This document shows positions 40,460 through 48,241 of a stretch of 64,000 nucleotides of DNA, piece by piece. The stretch is from Paracoccaceae bacterium (GTDB taxonomy: Bacteria > Pseudomonadota > Alphaproteobacteria > Rhodobacterales > Rhodobacteraceae): the NCBI GenBank assembly GCA_020622085.1, contig JAHRYM010000001.1, positions 1,206,508 through 1,270,507 on the forward strand. Reading direction: 5' to 3'. The notes beneath the pieces were generated by a model, which did no database searches, was not told the origin of the DNA, and worked only from the letters and a program-made list of their open reading frames with translations. A program made the position numbers and the translations under genes. The stretch's first letter is position 1. Each line of letters begins with the position of its first letter.

Positions 40460-41158
40460 TCAGGGGCGGTTTCCCGCACCGCTCCACTTGCGCTCATTCG
40501 CCTCGATGGCCGCGATCCGCTCGGCGGGTTTGGGGTGGCTGCGCAACCAGTCGGGGGGGCCGCCGCCCGTTGATCCCGCCAGACGGTCGAGCTTCAGGAA
40601 CAGCGATTTCTGCGGCGCGCAGCCGATGCCGGCGCGGACCAGCAGGGCCGAGGCCCAGCGGTCGGCCTCGAATTCGTCGCGGCGGCTGAGGCCGGCGGCC
40701 AGCGCCGTGGTCAGGAACGACGCGAGCCAGACGCCGACGATGGGGATGAAACGACCCAGAAGCGTGGTCAGAAGCATCTGCACGGCGTTGCGGCCGGTGA
40801 AATCGATCATCCGCCGCTTGCCGTGACCCAAGGCGACATGGCCCATTTCATGGGCGATGACGCTCGCCATTTCCTCGGCGCTGGCGTGGCCTGCGCGGAA
40901 ACGGTCGACAAAGCCGCGGGTCAGGAAGATCCGGCCATCAGGGGCCGCAAGCCCGTTCACCCCCGGCACGTCGAAGACATGGACCGGAACCCGCGCCACG
41001 CCCAACGTCCGCGCCAGGCGATCGGCCATCGCCAGCAACTCGGGTTCGCGGAGCGGGAACGAGGCATTGTCGAGCATCCGCCGCGTCCGCCAGGCCGAAA
41101 AGTGCCAGAGCGCAAAGCCATAGGCCAGAAACAGGATCAGGGGCAGGAGTTTCAGCAT
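40460..41158 (-). CDS. M48-family membrane metalloprotease
   Basis: This 232-residue protein has an N-terminal membrane helix (LLPLILFLAYGFALWHFSAW) and a zinc site SVIAHEMGHVALGH (HExxH). A second hydrophobic segment (LGRFIPIVGVWLASFLTTALAAG) and the third ligand in RRDEFEADRWA follow. It resembles HtpX/Ste24-like M48 proteases that degrade damaged membrane proteins, though it is smaller. It ends HPKPAERIAAIEAN, the usual family end. Confidence 0.9.
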   Translation of the reverse strand: MLKLLPLILFLAYGFALWHFSAWRTRRMLDNASFPLREPELLAMADRLARTLGVARVPVHVFDVPGVNGLAAPDGRIFLTRGFVDRFRAGHASAEEMASVIAHEMGHVALGHGKRRMIDFTGRNAVQMLLTTLLGRFIPIVGVWLASFLTTALAAGLSRRDEFEADRWASALLVRAGIGCAPQKSLFLKLDRLAGSTGGGPPDWLRSHPKPAERIAAIEANERKWSGAGNRP

Positions 41159-41196
41159 CGCTCGAATATGGGGGGCTCCCGGCGGGGCGGCAACAC

Positions 41197-42378
41197 CTAG
41201 CCCAGCGCCTTGATGGCGCGTCCGATCCCGTCAAGCGTCAGGGGGAACATCCGGTTCTCGAAGATCTCGCGGAGGATGCCAATGGATTGGGTATAGCCCC
41301 ACGTCCGTTCCGGCGTCGGGTTCAGCCAGACATGGGACGGCCATTGCGCGCGGGCGCGGTCCAGCCAGACCTGCCCGGCTTCGGCGTTCCAATGTTCGTT
41401 GGCGCCGCCGGGGGACAGGATTTCATAGGGCGACATGCTGGCATCACCCACGAACAGGCATTTGTAATCGGACCCATAGGTGCGCAGCACCTCGGCCGTG
41501 GGGATCTGGCGGTCCCAGCGGCGGGCATTGTCGCGCCAGACGCCTTCATAAAGGCAGTTGTGGAAGTAGTAATGTTCGAGGTGCTTGAATTCCGACCGCG
41601 CCGCCGAGAACAGCTCCTCGACCAACCGGACGTGGCCATCCATGCTGCCGCCGATGTCCAGGAACAGGATCACCTTGACGGCATTGTGCCGCTCGGGGCG
41701 GGTCTGGACGTCCAGATAGCCATGTTCGGCGGTGGCACGGATCGTGCCTTGCAGGTCCAGTTCATCTGCGGCGCCGGTCCGGGCCCAGCGGCGCAGGCGT
41801 TTCAGCGCCACCTTGATGTTGCGCGTGCCCAGTTCGACGGTGTCATCAAGGTTGCGGAACTCGCGCTTGTCCCAGACCTTGACGGCGCGCTGGTGGCGGC
41901 TTTTGTCCTGGCCGATGCGCACGCCTTCGGGGTTGTAGCCATAGGCCCCGAAGGGCGAGGTGCCGGCGGTCCCCACCCATTTGTTGCCGCCCTGATGGCG
42001 GCCCTTCTGTTCCTCAAGCCGTTTCTTCAGCGTTTCCATCAGCTTGTCAAAGCTGCCAAGGCTTTGGATTTCCGCCATTTCCTCGGGCGTCAGCACGCGT
42101 TCGGCCAGCTTTTCCAGCCATTCGCGCGGCAGATCGACCGCCTCAAGCACCTGTTCAGGCGTAATGGCTTCGAGCCCCTTGAAGCTTTCGGCAAAGGCGC
42201 GGTCGAAGCGGTCGAGGTGGCGTTCGTCCTTCACCATCGCCACGCGGGCGAGGTAGTAGAAGGCGTCGATGTCATAGGTCACAAGGCCCGCCGCCAACCC
42301 TTCCAGGAAGGCGAGGTATTCCCGGAGCGAGACCGGAATGCCCGCCTTGCGCAGGGTGGTGAAGAAACCCTGGAACAT
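41197..42378 (-). CDS. VWA-domain CoxE-like protein
   Basis: This 393-residue protein belongs to the CoxE-like von Willebrand A group that partners MoxR AAA ATPases. An N-terminal helical part (FFTTLRKAGIPVSLREYLAFLEGL) is followed by the VWA domain with the metal-site motif FLDIGGSMDGH. It has Gly where classic MIDAS sites have the first Ser. The late YKCLFVGDASMSPYEIL and VWLNPTPERTWGYTQSI segments are conserved. Together with the MoxR gene at 44500 it probably forms a chaperone-like unit for metal-centre insertion or envelope protein maturation; the client is unknown. Confidence 0.9.
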   Translation of the reverse strand: MFQGFFTTLRKAGIPVSLREYLAFLEGLAAGLVTYDIDAFYYLARVAMVKDERHLDRFDRAFAESFKGLEAITPEQVLEAVDLPREWLEKLAERVLTPEEMAEIQSLGSFDKLMETLKKRLEEQKGRHQGGNKWVGTAGTSPFGAYGYNPEGVRIGQDKSRHQRAVKVWDKREFRNLDDTVELGTRNIKVALKRLRRWARTGAADELDLQGTIRATAEHGYLDVQTRPERHNAVKVILFLDIGGSMDGHVRLVEELFSAARSEFKHLEHYYFHNCLYEGVWRDNARRWDRQIPTAEVLRTYGSDYKCLFVGDASMSPYEILSPGGANEHWNAEAGQVWLDRARAQWPSHVWLNPTPERTWGYTQSIGILREIFENRMFPLTLDGIGRAIKALG

Positions 42379-42385
42379 GAAGGGG

Positions 42386-42550
42386 CTACAGCATCCGTTC
42401 AGCGAGGATCGTCAGGAACAGGCCGACAACCGCCCCCAGCACCAGATGGGCGCCGGCCCATTGCAGCTTGTCGAGGGTTGCGCCACCACGGCGGGATGCG
42501 CGGAACCAGCCGATCACGCCACCAAGGATCATGCCTGCAATTGCGATCAT
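42386..42550 (-). CDS. 54-residue membrane protein
   Basis: The minus strand from 42550 encodes MIAIAGMILGGVIGWFRASR, then a short polar part and a second hydrophobic helix (AGAHLVLGAVVGLFLTIL), ending AERML. GGGGGAAGA lies about ten bases before the ATG. Two helices with a short cytoplasmic or periplasmic loop suggest a hairpin membrane protein. It sits between the VWA and DUF2927 genes, eight and about 25 bases away, so it is likely a member of that operon. I do not recognise a named family. Confidence 0.78.
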   Translation of the reverse strand: MIAIAGMILGGVIGWFRASRRGGATLDKLQWAGAHLVLGAVVGLFLTILAERML

Positions 42551-42574
42551 CTCTGTTGTCTTCCCCCGGATCGG

Positions 42575-43951
42575 TCAGCGCGTAGCCCCGCCAGCAGGGC
42601 CGGGACGCAGTTCGGCGATTTCCGCAAGCCTGTCTGCGGCCTGCGATCCGAAGCCATAGCGCGCCCAACCGGCACTGTCGAGCCGCAGACCTCTGGCCCC
42701 CGCGGCATCGCCCATCCGTTCAAGCGCCGCCGCCTTCATCGCCAGGAATGACGCCACCAGCGCGGCATTGCCCTCGGCGCGCGCCACGGGCAGGGCGCGG
42801 TCGGCGAGCGTGATCACCTCGTCGGGCGCATCGATCTGGAGCGCAAGCCCCGCCACATAGAGATCCACATGCGCCACTTGCACCCGCGCGCCCTCGGAAG
42901 CCCAGATCGCGGCCGCCCCGGCGAGCGCGGCGACCGCCTTTTCGGGCGCCTCGGCCAAGGTCAGCCGACCCAGCGAATAAAGGGCGAAGGCGGTGCGGTT
43001 GTCCTGCCAGCCCATCGCCAGCGCCAGCCCTGCGGCATCGACGGCCGCAGAGCGCCGCCCGCTGTCGCGCGGGCCGCCAAGGGCCGTCTCGATATCGTCG
43101 ATGTAGCGGCGCGGCGTGTCGTCGCTGAAGCCTGCGGGCAGGGTGCCCACCGGCCCGCCGCGCGGGTTCAGGCGGTGCAGCGCCCGTGGCACTGCCAGCG
43201 CGGCCTCGGCCCGCGACATGCCGTTGCGCAGTTCGCGCGCGTAGTGCAACCGCAGCATCAGCATGTCGAAGCCCGTGAGCGTGCCGTGGAAGTTGTCGTC
43301 GTTGAAGATCGAGTCCGACAGCCGGTAAAGGTCGTTCAGGGGGCCGAGCGCCTGGGCGATTTCCTCGTGCAGGCAGTCGCGGACCTCTTGCGGGGCGGTG
43401 TCCGAGGGCACGAAGACTGCGGCCTTGCCCCTTGTGCCGAGGCTTGCCCAGTCGATACGGTCAGACCCGCGGGCGCGCAGATAATCGCGCCAGCTCGTGA
43501 CATCGGGGACCACGAAACAGGCCGCCGAGGGCACGCGGCTCTGCATCGTGCTGCGGGGCAGGAAGATCACGCGGATGGTGCCGTCTGTCGCGGCCTCGCC
43601 GATATCGATGCCCGCCTCTGCCCGCAGACGCGCGAGCAGTGCCGCCAGATCGTGGCGGGCCGTGGCCGGAACAGGGCCTTCAAGGCTGACGGTGACGGGG
43701 CCTTCATAGCGGGTGAGCCCTGGCACCTCGCGGCCGTTTTCCAGCGCGAAGACCAGATCCAGATAGTCCCGCCCCATCTGCGCATTCGGGCGACGGGGCG
43801 GCGCCGGCTGGGTCGTGGGCAAGCGCATGGCCACATCGGGGAGCGGCGCCGCAGCCGGGCCGCGCCGGCCGGTCTCCTGCGCCGCGCAAGCCGTCAGGAC
43901 TGCCACCAGCGCCAGCGCGCTGCCGGCCCTCCAAAGCGCTGAGACCGTCAA
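42575..43951 (-). CDS. DUF2927-domain lipoprotein
   Basis: With a TTG start at 43951, overlapping the stop of the GNAT gene, this is a 458-residue lipoprotein. The lipobox is LTAC after the hydrophobic stretch SALALVAV. The DUF2927 domain covers about residues 60-250 and includes CFVVPDVTSWRDY, DCLHEEIAQALGPLNDLYRLSDSIFNDD and LTGFDMLMLRLHY. The embedded HEE is metalloprotease-like. The C-terminal third is TPR-like (LALAMGWQDNRTAFALYSLGRLTLAEAP). The much longer open frame upstream is not similar to anything. Function is unknown. Confidence 0.82.
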   Translation of the reverse strand: MTVSALWRAGSALALVAVLTACAAQETGRRGPAAAPLPDVAMRLPTTQPAPPRRPNAQMGRDYLDLVFALENGREVPGLTRYEGPVTVSLEGPVPATARHDLAALLARLRAEAGIDIGEAATDGTIRVIFLPRSTMQSRVPSAACFVVPDVTSWRDYLRARGSDRIDWASLGTRGKAAVFVPSDTAPQEVRDCLHEEIAQALGPLNDLYRLSDSIFNDDNFHGTLTGFDMLMLRLHYARELRNGMSRAEAALAVPRALHRLNPRGGPVGTLPAGFSDDTPRRYIDDIETALGGPRDSGRRSAAVDAAGLALAMGWQDNRTAFALYSLGRLTLAEAPEKAVAALAGAAAIWASEGARVQVAHVDLYVAGLALQIDAPDEVITLADRALPVARAEGNAALVASFLAMKAAALERMGDAAGARGLRLDSAGWARYGFGSQAADRLAEIAELRPGPAGGATR

Positions 43952-44400
43952 GAAAGCACGCGGTTGTAGCGGATGAAGGGGGTCTTGACCGCCACCTTGT
44001 CGTAAAGCATCCGGCCCGCGTAGTTGAATTCCTGCGTCAGCCACCAGACCTGCGGTGCCCCGGCCGCGTCGGCGGCGCCGTAGACCGCTTCGATCAGCGC
44101 CCGTGCGATACCGCGTCCCCGCAGCGCCGGGTCGGTATACAGGTCTTGAAGATAGCAGATGTTTTCGATTTTCCAGCAGGTTCTGTGGAAAAGGTAATGC
44201 GTCAGTCCAACAGGCCTGCCATCCACTTCCGCGATCAGCCCGTGAAATTCGCCGGGGTCGTTGCCCAGAAGCCGGGCGAAGGTCGATTGATAGACCGGTT
44301 CGGGCAGCTTCGTCTGGTAGTAATCCAGATAGCCGGTCCAGAGGCGGCGCCAGTCCGCCTCGTCCTCGGGGCGCAGCGGGCGGATGATCGGGTCGGACAT
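43948..44400 (-). CDS. GNAT-family N-acetyltransferase
   Basis: This 150-residue GNAT protein starts at 44400 (MSDPIIRPLRPEDEADW) five bases after GGAGG; an ATG four codons earlier is less likely. The acetyl-CoA loop region is LYTDPALRGRGIARALIEAVYGAA (Q/RxxGxG/A type). The C-terminal WWLTQEFNYAGRMLYDKVA is typical of GNATs that act on small amines or amino acids. The substrate is unknown. Its stop overlaps the DUF2927 start. Confidence 0.9.
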   Translation of the reverse strand: MSDPIIRPLRPEDEADWRRLWTGYLDYYQTKLPEPVYQSTFARLLGNDPGEFHGLIAEVDGRPVGLTHYLFHRTCWKIENICYLQDLYTDPALRGRGIARALIEAVYGAADAAGAPQVWWLTQEFNYAGRMLYDKVAVKTPFIRYNRVLS

Positions 44401-44499
44401 CGGGGCCTCCATCTTGTGCGGTCGCGTCGGATGCCAGACTTGGCGCTTCCTTCGGAATTTGCCAGAGGTAATTCGCGCGATCTCCGGGAAACCCCCAGC

Positions 44500-45339
44500 T
44501 CAGCGCCGGGCGCGGTCCATGAAGGCCAGCCGTTCGAAAAGTGCCACGTCCTGTTCGTTCTTCAAAAGCGCCCCGTGCAGGCGCGGCAGCATGGTGCGCG
44601 CGTCGCGCTTCAGGTCTTCGTGGCCCAGATCCTCGGCCAGAAGCAGCTTCAGCCAATCGAGCACTTCCGAGGTCGAAGGTTTCTTCTTAAGTCCCGGCGT
44701 TTCGCGCAGCTCATAGAATTGCGTGAGCGCCGTGGTCAGCAGGCTTTCCTTGACGTTGGGGAAGTGCACTTCGACGATGCGGCGCATCGTCACTTCGTCC
44801 GGGAAACGGATGTAGTGGAAGAAGCAGCGGCGCAGGAAGGCGTCGGGCAGTTCCTTTTCGTTGTTCGAGGTGATGATGACCACGGGGCGGTGTTTCGCGC
44901 GGATCGTCTCGCCGGTCTCGTAGACATGGAACTCCATCCGGTCGAGCTCCTGCAGAAGGTCGTTCGGGAACTCGATGTCGGCCTTGTCGATCTCGTCGAT
45001 CAACAGCACGACCTTGCCCTCGGCGTCGAAGGCCTGCCAGAGCTTGCCCTTGCGGATGTAGTTCTTCACGTCATGCACGCGTTCGTCGCCGAGCTGGCTG
45101 TCGCGCAGGCGCGAGACGGCATCGTATTCGTAAAGACCCTGCTGCGCCTTGGTGGTGGACTTGATGTTCCATTCGATCATCGGCAGGCCAAGCGCGCGGG
45201 CCACCTGGCGGGCAAGTTCGGTCTTGCCGGTCCCCGGCTCGCCCTTGACCAGGAGCGGACGTTCGAGGGCCACGGCGGCATTCACAGCAACCGTCAGGTC
45301 GTCGGTTGCGATATAGGCGTCGGTTCCGGCAAATCTCAT
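44500..45339 (-). CDS. MoxR-family AAA+ ATPase
   Basis: This 279-residue ATPase starts at 45339 (MRFAGTDAYIATDDL), with GGAGAGA ten bases upstream. Walker A is GEPGTGKT (33-40), Walker B VVLLIDEIDKAD, sensor 1 VIITSNNEKELPDAFLRR with the arginine finger. The C-terminal helical lid includes STSEVLDWLKLLL. MoxR ATPases work with VWA proteins; the partner is probably the CoxE-like protein at 41197, three genes downstream on the same strand. It is divergent from dksA. Confidence 0.93.
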   Translation of the reverse strand: MRFAGTDAYIATDDLTVAVNAAVALERPLLVKGEPGTGKTELARQVARALGLPMIEWNIKSTTKAQQGLYEYDAVSRLRDSQLGDERVHDVKNYIRKGKLWQAFDAEGKVVLLIDEIDKADIEFPNDLLQELDRMEFHVYETGETIRAKHRPVVIITSNNEKELPDAFLRRCFFHYIRFPDEVTMRRIVEVHFPNVKESLLTTALTQFYELRETPGLKKKPSTSEVLDWLKLLLAEDLGHEDLKRDARTMLPRLHGALLKNEQDVALFERLAFMDRARR

Positions 45340-45599
45340 CACGTCTCTCCGCAGGTCTTTGCGCATATTCTTCCGCCCGGTCCGGGGGCTGCGCGGGGCC
45401 GGCGGGGGCGTGGTGTCCGCCGTCGCTGTCGCATCCGCATCGCGCGCGGCCCGTCTTACCGGGACCGACAAGTTGTATCAAGGCGTCCATGGGCATGTGG
45501 ACATCACCCCCGGCATCGGATAATGACCGCGCCCAAGAAGCGCGGGATGTGTGGCAGCCAGCCGGTTGCGCGCGTCCCGGTCTGCAGGAGGTCGCATTG

Positions 45600-46022
45600 A
45601 TGAAGCCCGAAAGCTTTCTCCCGGATGATTACCGGCCGGCCGAAAGCGAACCGTTCATGAACGAACGTCAACTGGAATATTTCCGCCGCAAGCTTCTGGC
45701 GTGGAAGTCCGAACTTCAGGAACAATCCGCCGAAACGCTGGAAGGTCTCCAGGATTCGGGCCGCAATGTCCCCGACATCGCCGACCGCGCCTCCGAGGAA
45801 ACCGACCGGGCGCTGGAACTGCGCACGCGTGACCGGCAGCGCAAGCTGGTCAGCAAGATTGACGCCGCGCTGCGCCGGATCGACAATGGTGAATACGGCT
45901 ATTGCGAGATGACGGGCGAGCCGATCAGCCTCAAGCGGCTGGATGCGCGGCCGATCGCCACCATGACGCTAGAAGCACAGGAACGCCACGAACGGCGCGA
46001 ACGGGTCCACCGCGACGATTGA
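45600..46022 (+). CDS. dksA: RNA polymerase-binding DksA with a single cysteine
   Basis: DksA (140 residues) enters the RNA polymerase secondary channel and, with ppGpp, controls rRNA and stress genes. The start at 45600 follows AGGAGG. The coiled-coil region runs from about residue 18 to 90 and has DIADRASEETDRALELRTRDRQRKL, with the functional tip Asp/Ala pair in DIADRA. The usual four-cysteine zinc finger is reduced to one Cys in YGYCEMTGEPI; the other positions are Thr, Thr/Met and Ala. The R. sphaeroides homologue is known to have this feature. Confidence 0.93.
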   Translation: MKPESFLPDDYRPAESEPFMNERQLEYFRRKLLAWKSELQEQSAETLEGLQDSGRNVPDIADRASEETDRALELRTRDRQRKLVSKIDAALRRIDNGEYGYCEMTGEPISLKRLDARPIATMTLEAQERHERRERVHRDD

Positions 46023-46148
46023 TCCCCTTGCCTGCCGGCCCGGGCCTGACGACAATCGGACCCACGGGATCGACGGCTGCGTGGACGATGAGGCGCCGGT
46101 TCCGGCATGACGTCCGGTGGAGCATGCCGAAGCCAGACAGGATGACAG

Positions 46149-47333
46149 ATGCTTGAACAACGCGCGGTGACGATCGTGGGGGCCGGAATCGCCGGCCTTG
46201 CGCTGGCGCGGGCGCTTGCATTGCGCGGGGCCGAAGTCACCGTTCTGGAACAGGCCCCCGAGATTTCCGAGATCGGCGCAGGGCTGCAGATCACACCGAA
46301 CGGCGCAAGGGTTCTTGCGGCACTGGGGCTTGCCGAGGTCGCGGCGGCGACCGGACAGGCATCCATGGCGGTCGAGTTGCGCAATGGCGAGTCGGGCCAG
46401 CGCGTCCTGCGCATGGCGCTGGCGGGCGAAAGGGATTTCCGCTTCTTTCATCGCGCCGACCTGATCGAGATGCTGCTCTTGGGGGCCGCGCGCGCCGGGG
46501 TAACGATCCACACCAATGCCCAGGTGGGCAAGGTGCATCTGGGCGACCATCCGCCGCGCCTGACGATGGCCGATGGCTCGGTCCGCGAAACCGCTCTGCT
46601 GATCGGCGCGGACGGGTTGCATTCCCGGGTGCGCCGGGCGCTGAACGGGACGGTCGCGCCGTTCTTCACCCATCAGGTCGCCTGGCGAGCAACCTTGCAG
46701 GAAGACGGCAAGATCGAGCCCGTGGCCCAGGTCTGGATGGGGGCCGGGCGCCACATCGTGACCTATCCGCTGCGCGGTGGCCGGTTGCGCAATATCGTCG
46801 CCATCGAGGAACGTCGCACCTGGGCGGATGAAAGCTGGTCGCTCACCGATGATCCGATGACGCTTCGCGTGGCCTTCCAGGACTTCGTGCCCGAGGTTCG
46901 AGGCTGGCTCGAGCGGGTCGAACAGCCGAACCTCTGGGGCCTGTTCCGCCATCCGGTCGCGGGGCGCTGGCAGGGAAATGGCGCGGCGATCCTCGGCGAT
47001 GCCGCGCATCCGACGCTGCCCTTCCTTGCGCAGGGCGCCAACATGGCGCTGGAAGATGCCTGGGTGCTGGCCGATTGTCTGGCGCGTCTGCCGGCAGACG
47101 AAGCACTTGCGGCCTATCAGTCGCTGCGCGAAACCCGCGCCCGCCGCATCGTGGAAGCCGCCAACACCAACGCCCGCAACTATCACCTGAAGGGCATGGC
47201 CCGCGGCGCCGCCCATCTGGCGCTGCGGCTCGGGGGCTCGATCCTGCCCTCGGCGCCCCTGCGCCGGCTTGACTGGCTTTACGGCCATGACGTGACGGCG
47301 GGCCAAGGCGCGACGGCGGCAACCGGCGCCTGA
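46149..47333 (+). CDS. FAD-dependent monooxygenase, salicylate hydroxylase-like
   Basis: This 394-residue flavoprotein has the FAD-binding GAGIAGLALARALALRGAEV (dinucleotide-binding GxGxxG), the EIGAGLQITPNGARVL segment and the DG motif in LLIGADGLHSRVRRAL. The second FAD motif is GNGAAILGDAAHPTLPFLAQGANMALEDAW. It belongs to the class A aromatic hydroxylases, close to salicylate or 3-hydroxybenzoate 6-hydroxylase-like enzymes; the true substrate cannot be told from sequence. It is alone between dksA and rutR, with which it is convergent. Confidence 0.9.
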   Translation: MLEQRAVTIVGAGIAGLALARALALRGAEVTVLEQAPEISEIGAGLQITPNGARVLAALGLAEVAAATGQASMAVELRNGESGQRVLRMALAGERDFRFFHRADLIEMLLLGAARAGVTIHTNAQVGKVHLGDHPPRLTMADGSVRETALLIGADGLHSRVRRALNGTVAPFFTHQVAWRATLQEDGKIEPVAQVWMGAGRHIVTYPLRGGRLRNIVAIEERRTWADESWSLTDDPMTLRVAFQDFVPEVRGWLERVEQPNLWGLFRHPVAGRWQGNGAAILGDAAHPTLPFLAQGANMALEDAWVLADCLARLPADEALAAYQSLRETRARRIVEAANTNARNYHLKGMARGAAHLALRLGGSILPSAPLRRLDWLYGHDVTAGQGATAATGA

Positions 47334-47345
47334 CCGGGTGATCAC

Positions 47346-48005
47346 CTATCGCGCCAGCAACCGCTCGAACAGCGTCGCAAGAAAGGTATCGGCTTCGGCA
47401 AAGGGGTCGTGGTCCGGGCCAAGGATCGCGCGGACCTGGACCTCGAAATCGGCATAGTGCTGGGTCAGCGCCCAGATGGCGAAGATCAGGTGGTAGGGGT
47501 CGATGGCGGCGATCCGGCCTTCGGCGGACCAGCGCGCGATCACGCCGGCCTTTTCCTGCGCCAGATCGCGCAACTCGCCTTCCAGCATGGCCTTCATCCG
47601 GGGGGCGCCCTGCAGCATCTCGTTGGCGAAAAGCCGGCTTTCGCGCGGCATGGTCCGGCTCATTTCAAGCTTGCGGTGCATGTAGGCCAGGATCTCGGCA
47701 CGCGGCTCGCCCTCCGGGTCAAGCCGGCGCAGGGGTTCAAGCCAGGTATCGAGAAGGGTCGACAGAAGGGCAACGTGGATCGCCTCCTTCGACGGAAAGT
47801 AGTAAAGCAGATTGGGCTTGGACAGGTTTGCGGCCTGCGCGATCTGGTCGACCGTGGCACCGCGGAATCCGTGCTGGGAAAAGACATCGAGCGCCGCGTC
47901 GAGGATTGTCTCGCGGTTCTTCTGCTGGATCCGGGTGCGGCGGGGTGCATCGCTTTCGGTGCCCGGAAACGGCGGGTCGGCGCTGTCCTTGTTGCGTTGA
48001 TCCAT
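47346..48005 (-). CDS. rutR: TetR-family pyrimidine-responsive regulator RutR
   Basis: This 219-residue repressor starts at 48005 (MDQRNKDSADPP) after AGGACGCG. The N-terminal helix-turn-helix includes FRGATVDQIAQAANLSKPNL followed by LYYFPSKEAIH, close to Escherichia coli RutR. The C-terminal ligand-binding domain keeps RLFANEMLQGAP and ALTQHYADFEVQVRA. RutR senses uracil and thymine and releases operators on binding. Operators of the TTGACCANNTGGTCAA type are found upstream of both nearby plus-strand units, so it should control this pyrimidine-degradation regulon. Confidence 0.92.
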   Translation of the reverse strand: MDQRNKDSADPPFPGTESDAPRRTRIQQKNRETILDAALDVFSQHGFRGATVDQIAQAANLSKPNLLYYFPSKEAIHVALLSTLLDTWLEPLRRLDPEGEPRAEILAYMHRKLEMSRTMPRESRLFANEMLQGAPRMKAMLEGELRDLAQEKAGVIARWSAEGRIAAIDPYHLIFAIWALTQHYADFEVQVRAILGPDHDPFAEADTFLATLFERLLAR

Positions 48006-48155
48006 CGCGCGTCCTGACCTGCTGCCGGGCACACCGGCCCCGGCCGTCCCGACCCCAGTCCGCCAGAGGGGCCGTCTGCGGCAATATCCGTCGAAAACGA
48101 CCCGTTTTTGTCCGGGGCGTGCTTTTCCTTCCCTGCTCCCTCTGCTAGCCTGTTC

Positions 48156-48171
48156 TGGACCGGATGGTCAA
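48156..48171. promoter_or_regulatory. RutR operator upstream of the aminotransferase gene
   Basis: TGGACCGGATGGTCAA matches the RutR consensus TTGACCANNTGGTCAA at 12 of 14 defined positions. It lies 70 bases before the aminotransferase start in the divergent region shared with rutR, so it may control both directions. Confidence 0.75.
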
Positions 48172-48241
48172 ACAGACATTTGCACGCCGACGCCACGAGG
48201 GATAGCCCGATCGACAAGGCGCGGAGCTTGGGAGGCTACTC

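Noticed and set aside
43952..44656. N-terminal extension of the DUF2927 frame
   Set aside because: The extra 235 codons are antisense-like in texture and overlap the GNAT gene; a lipobox signal peptide right after the TTG at 43951 marks the true start.
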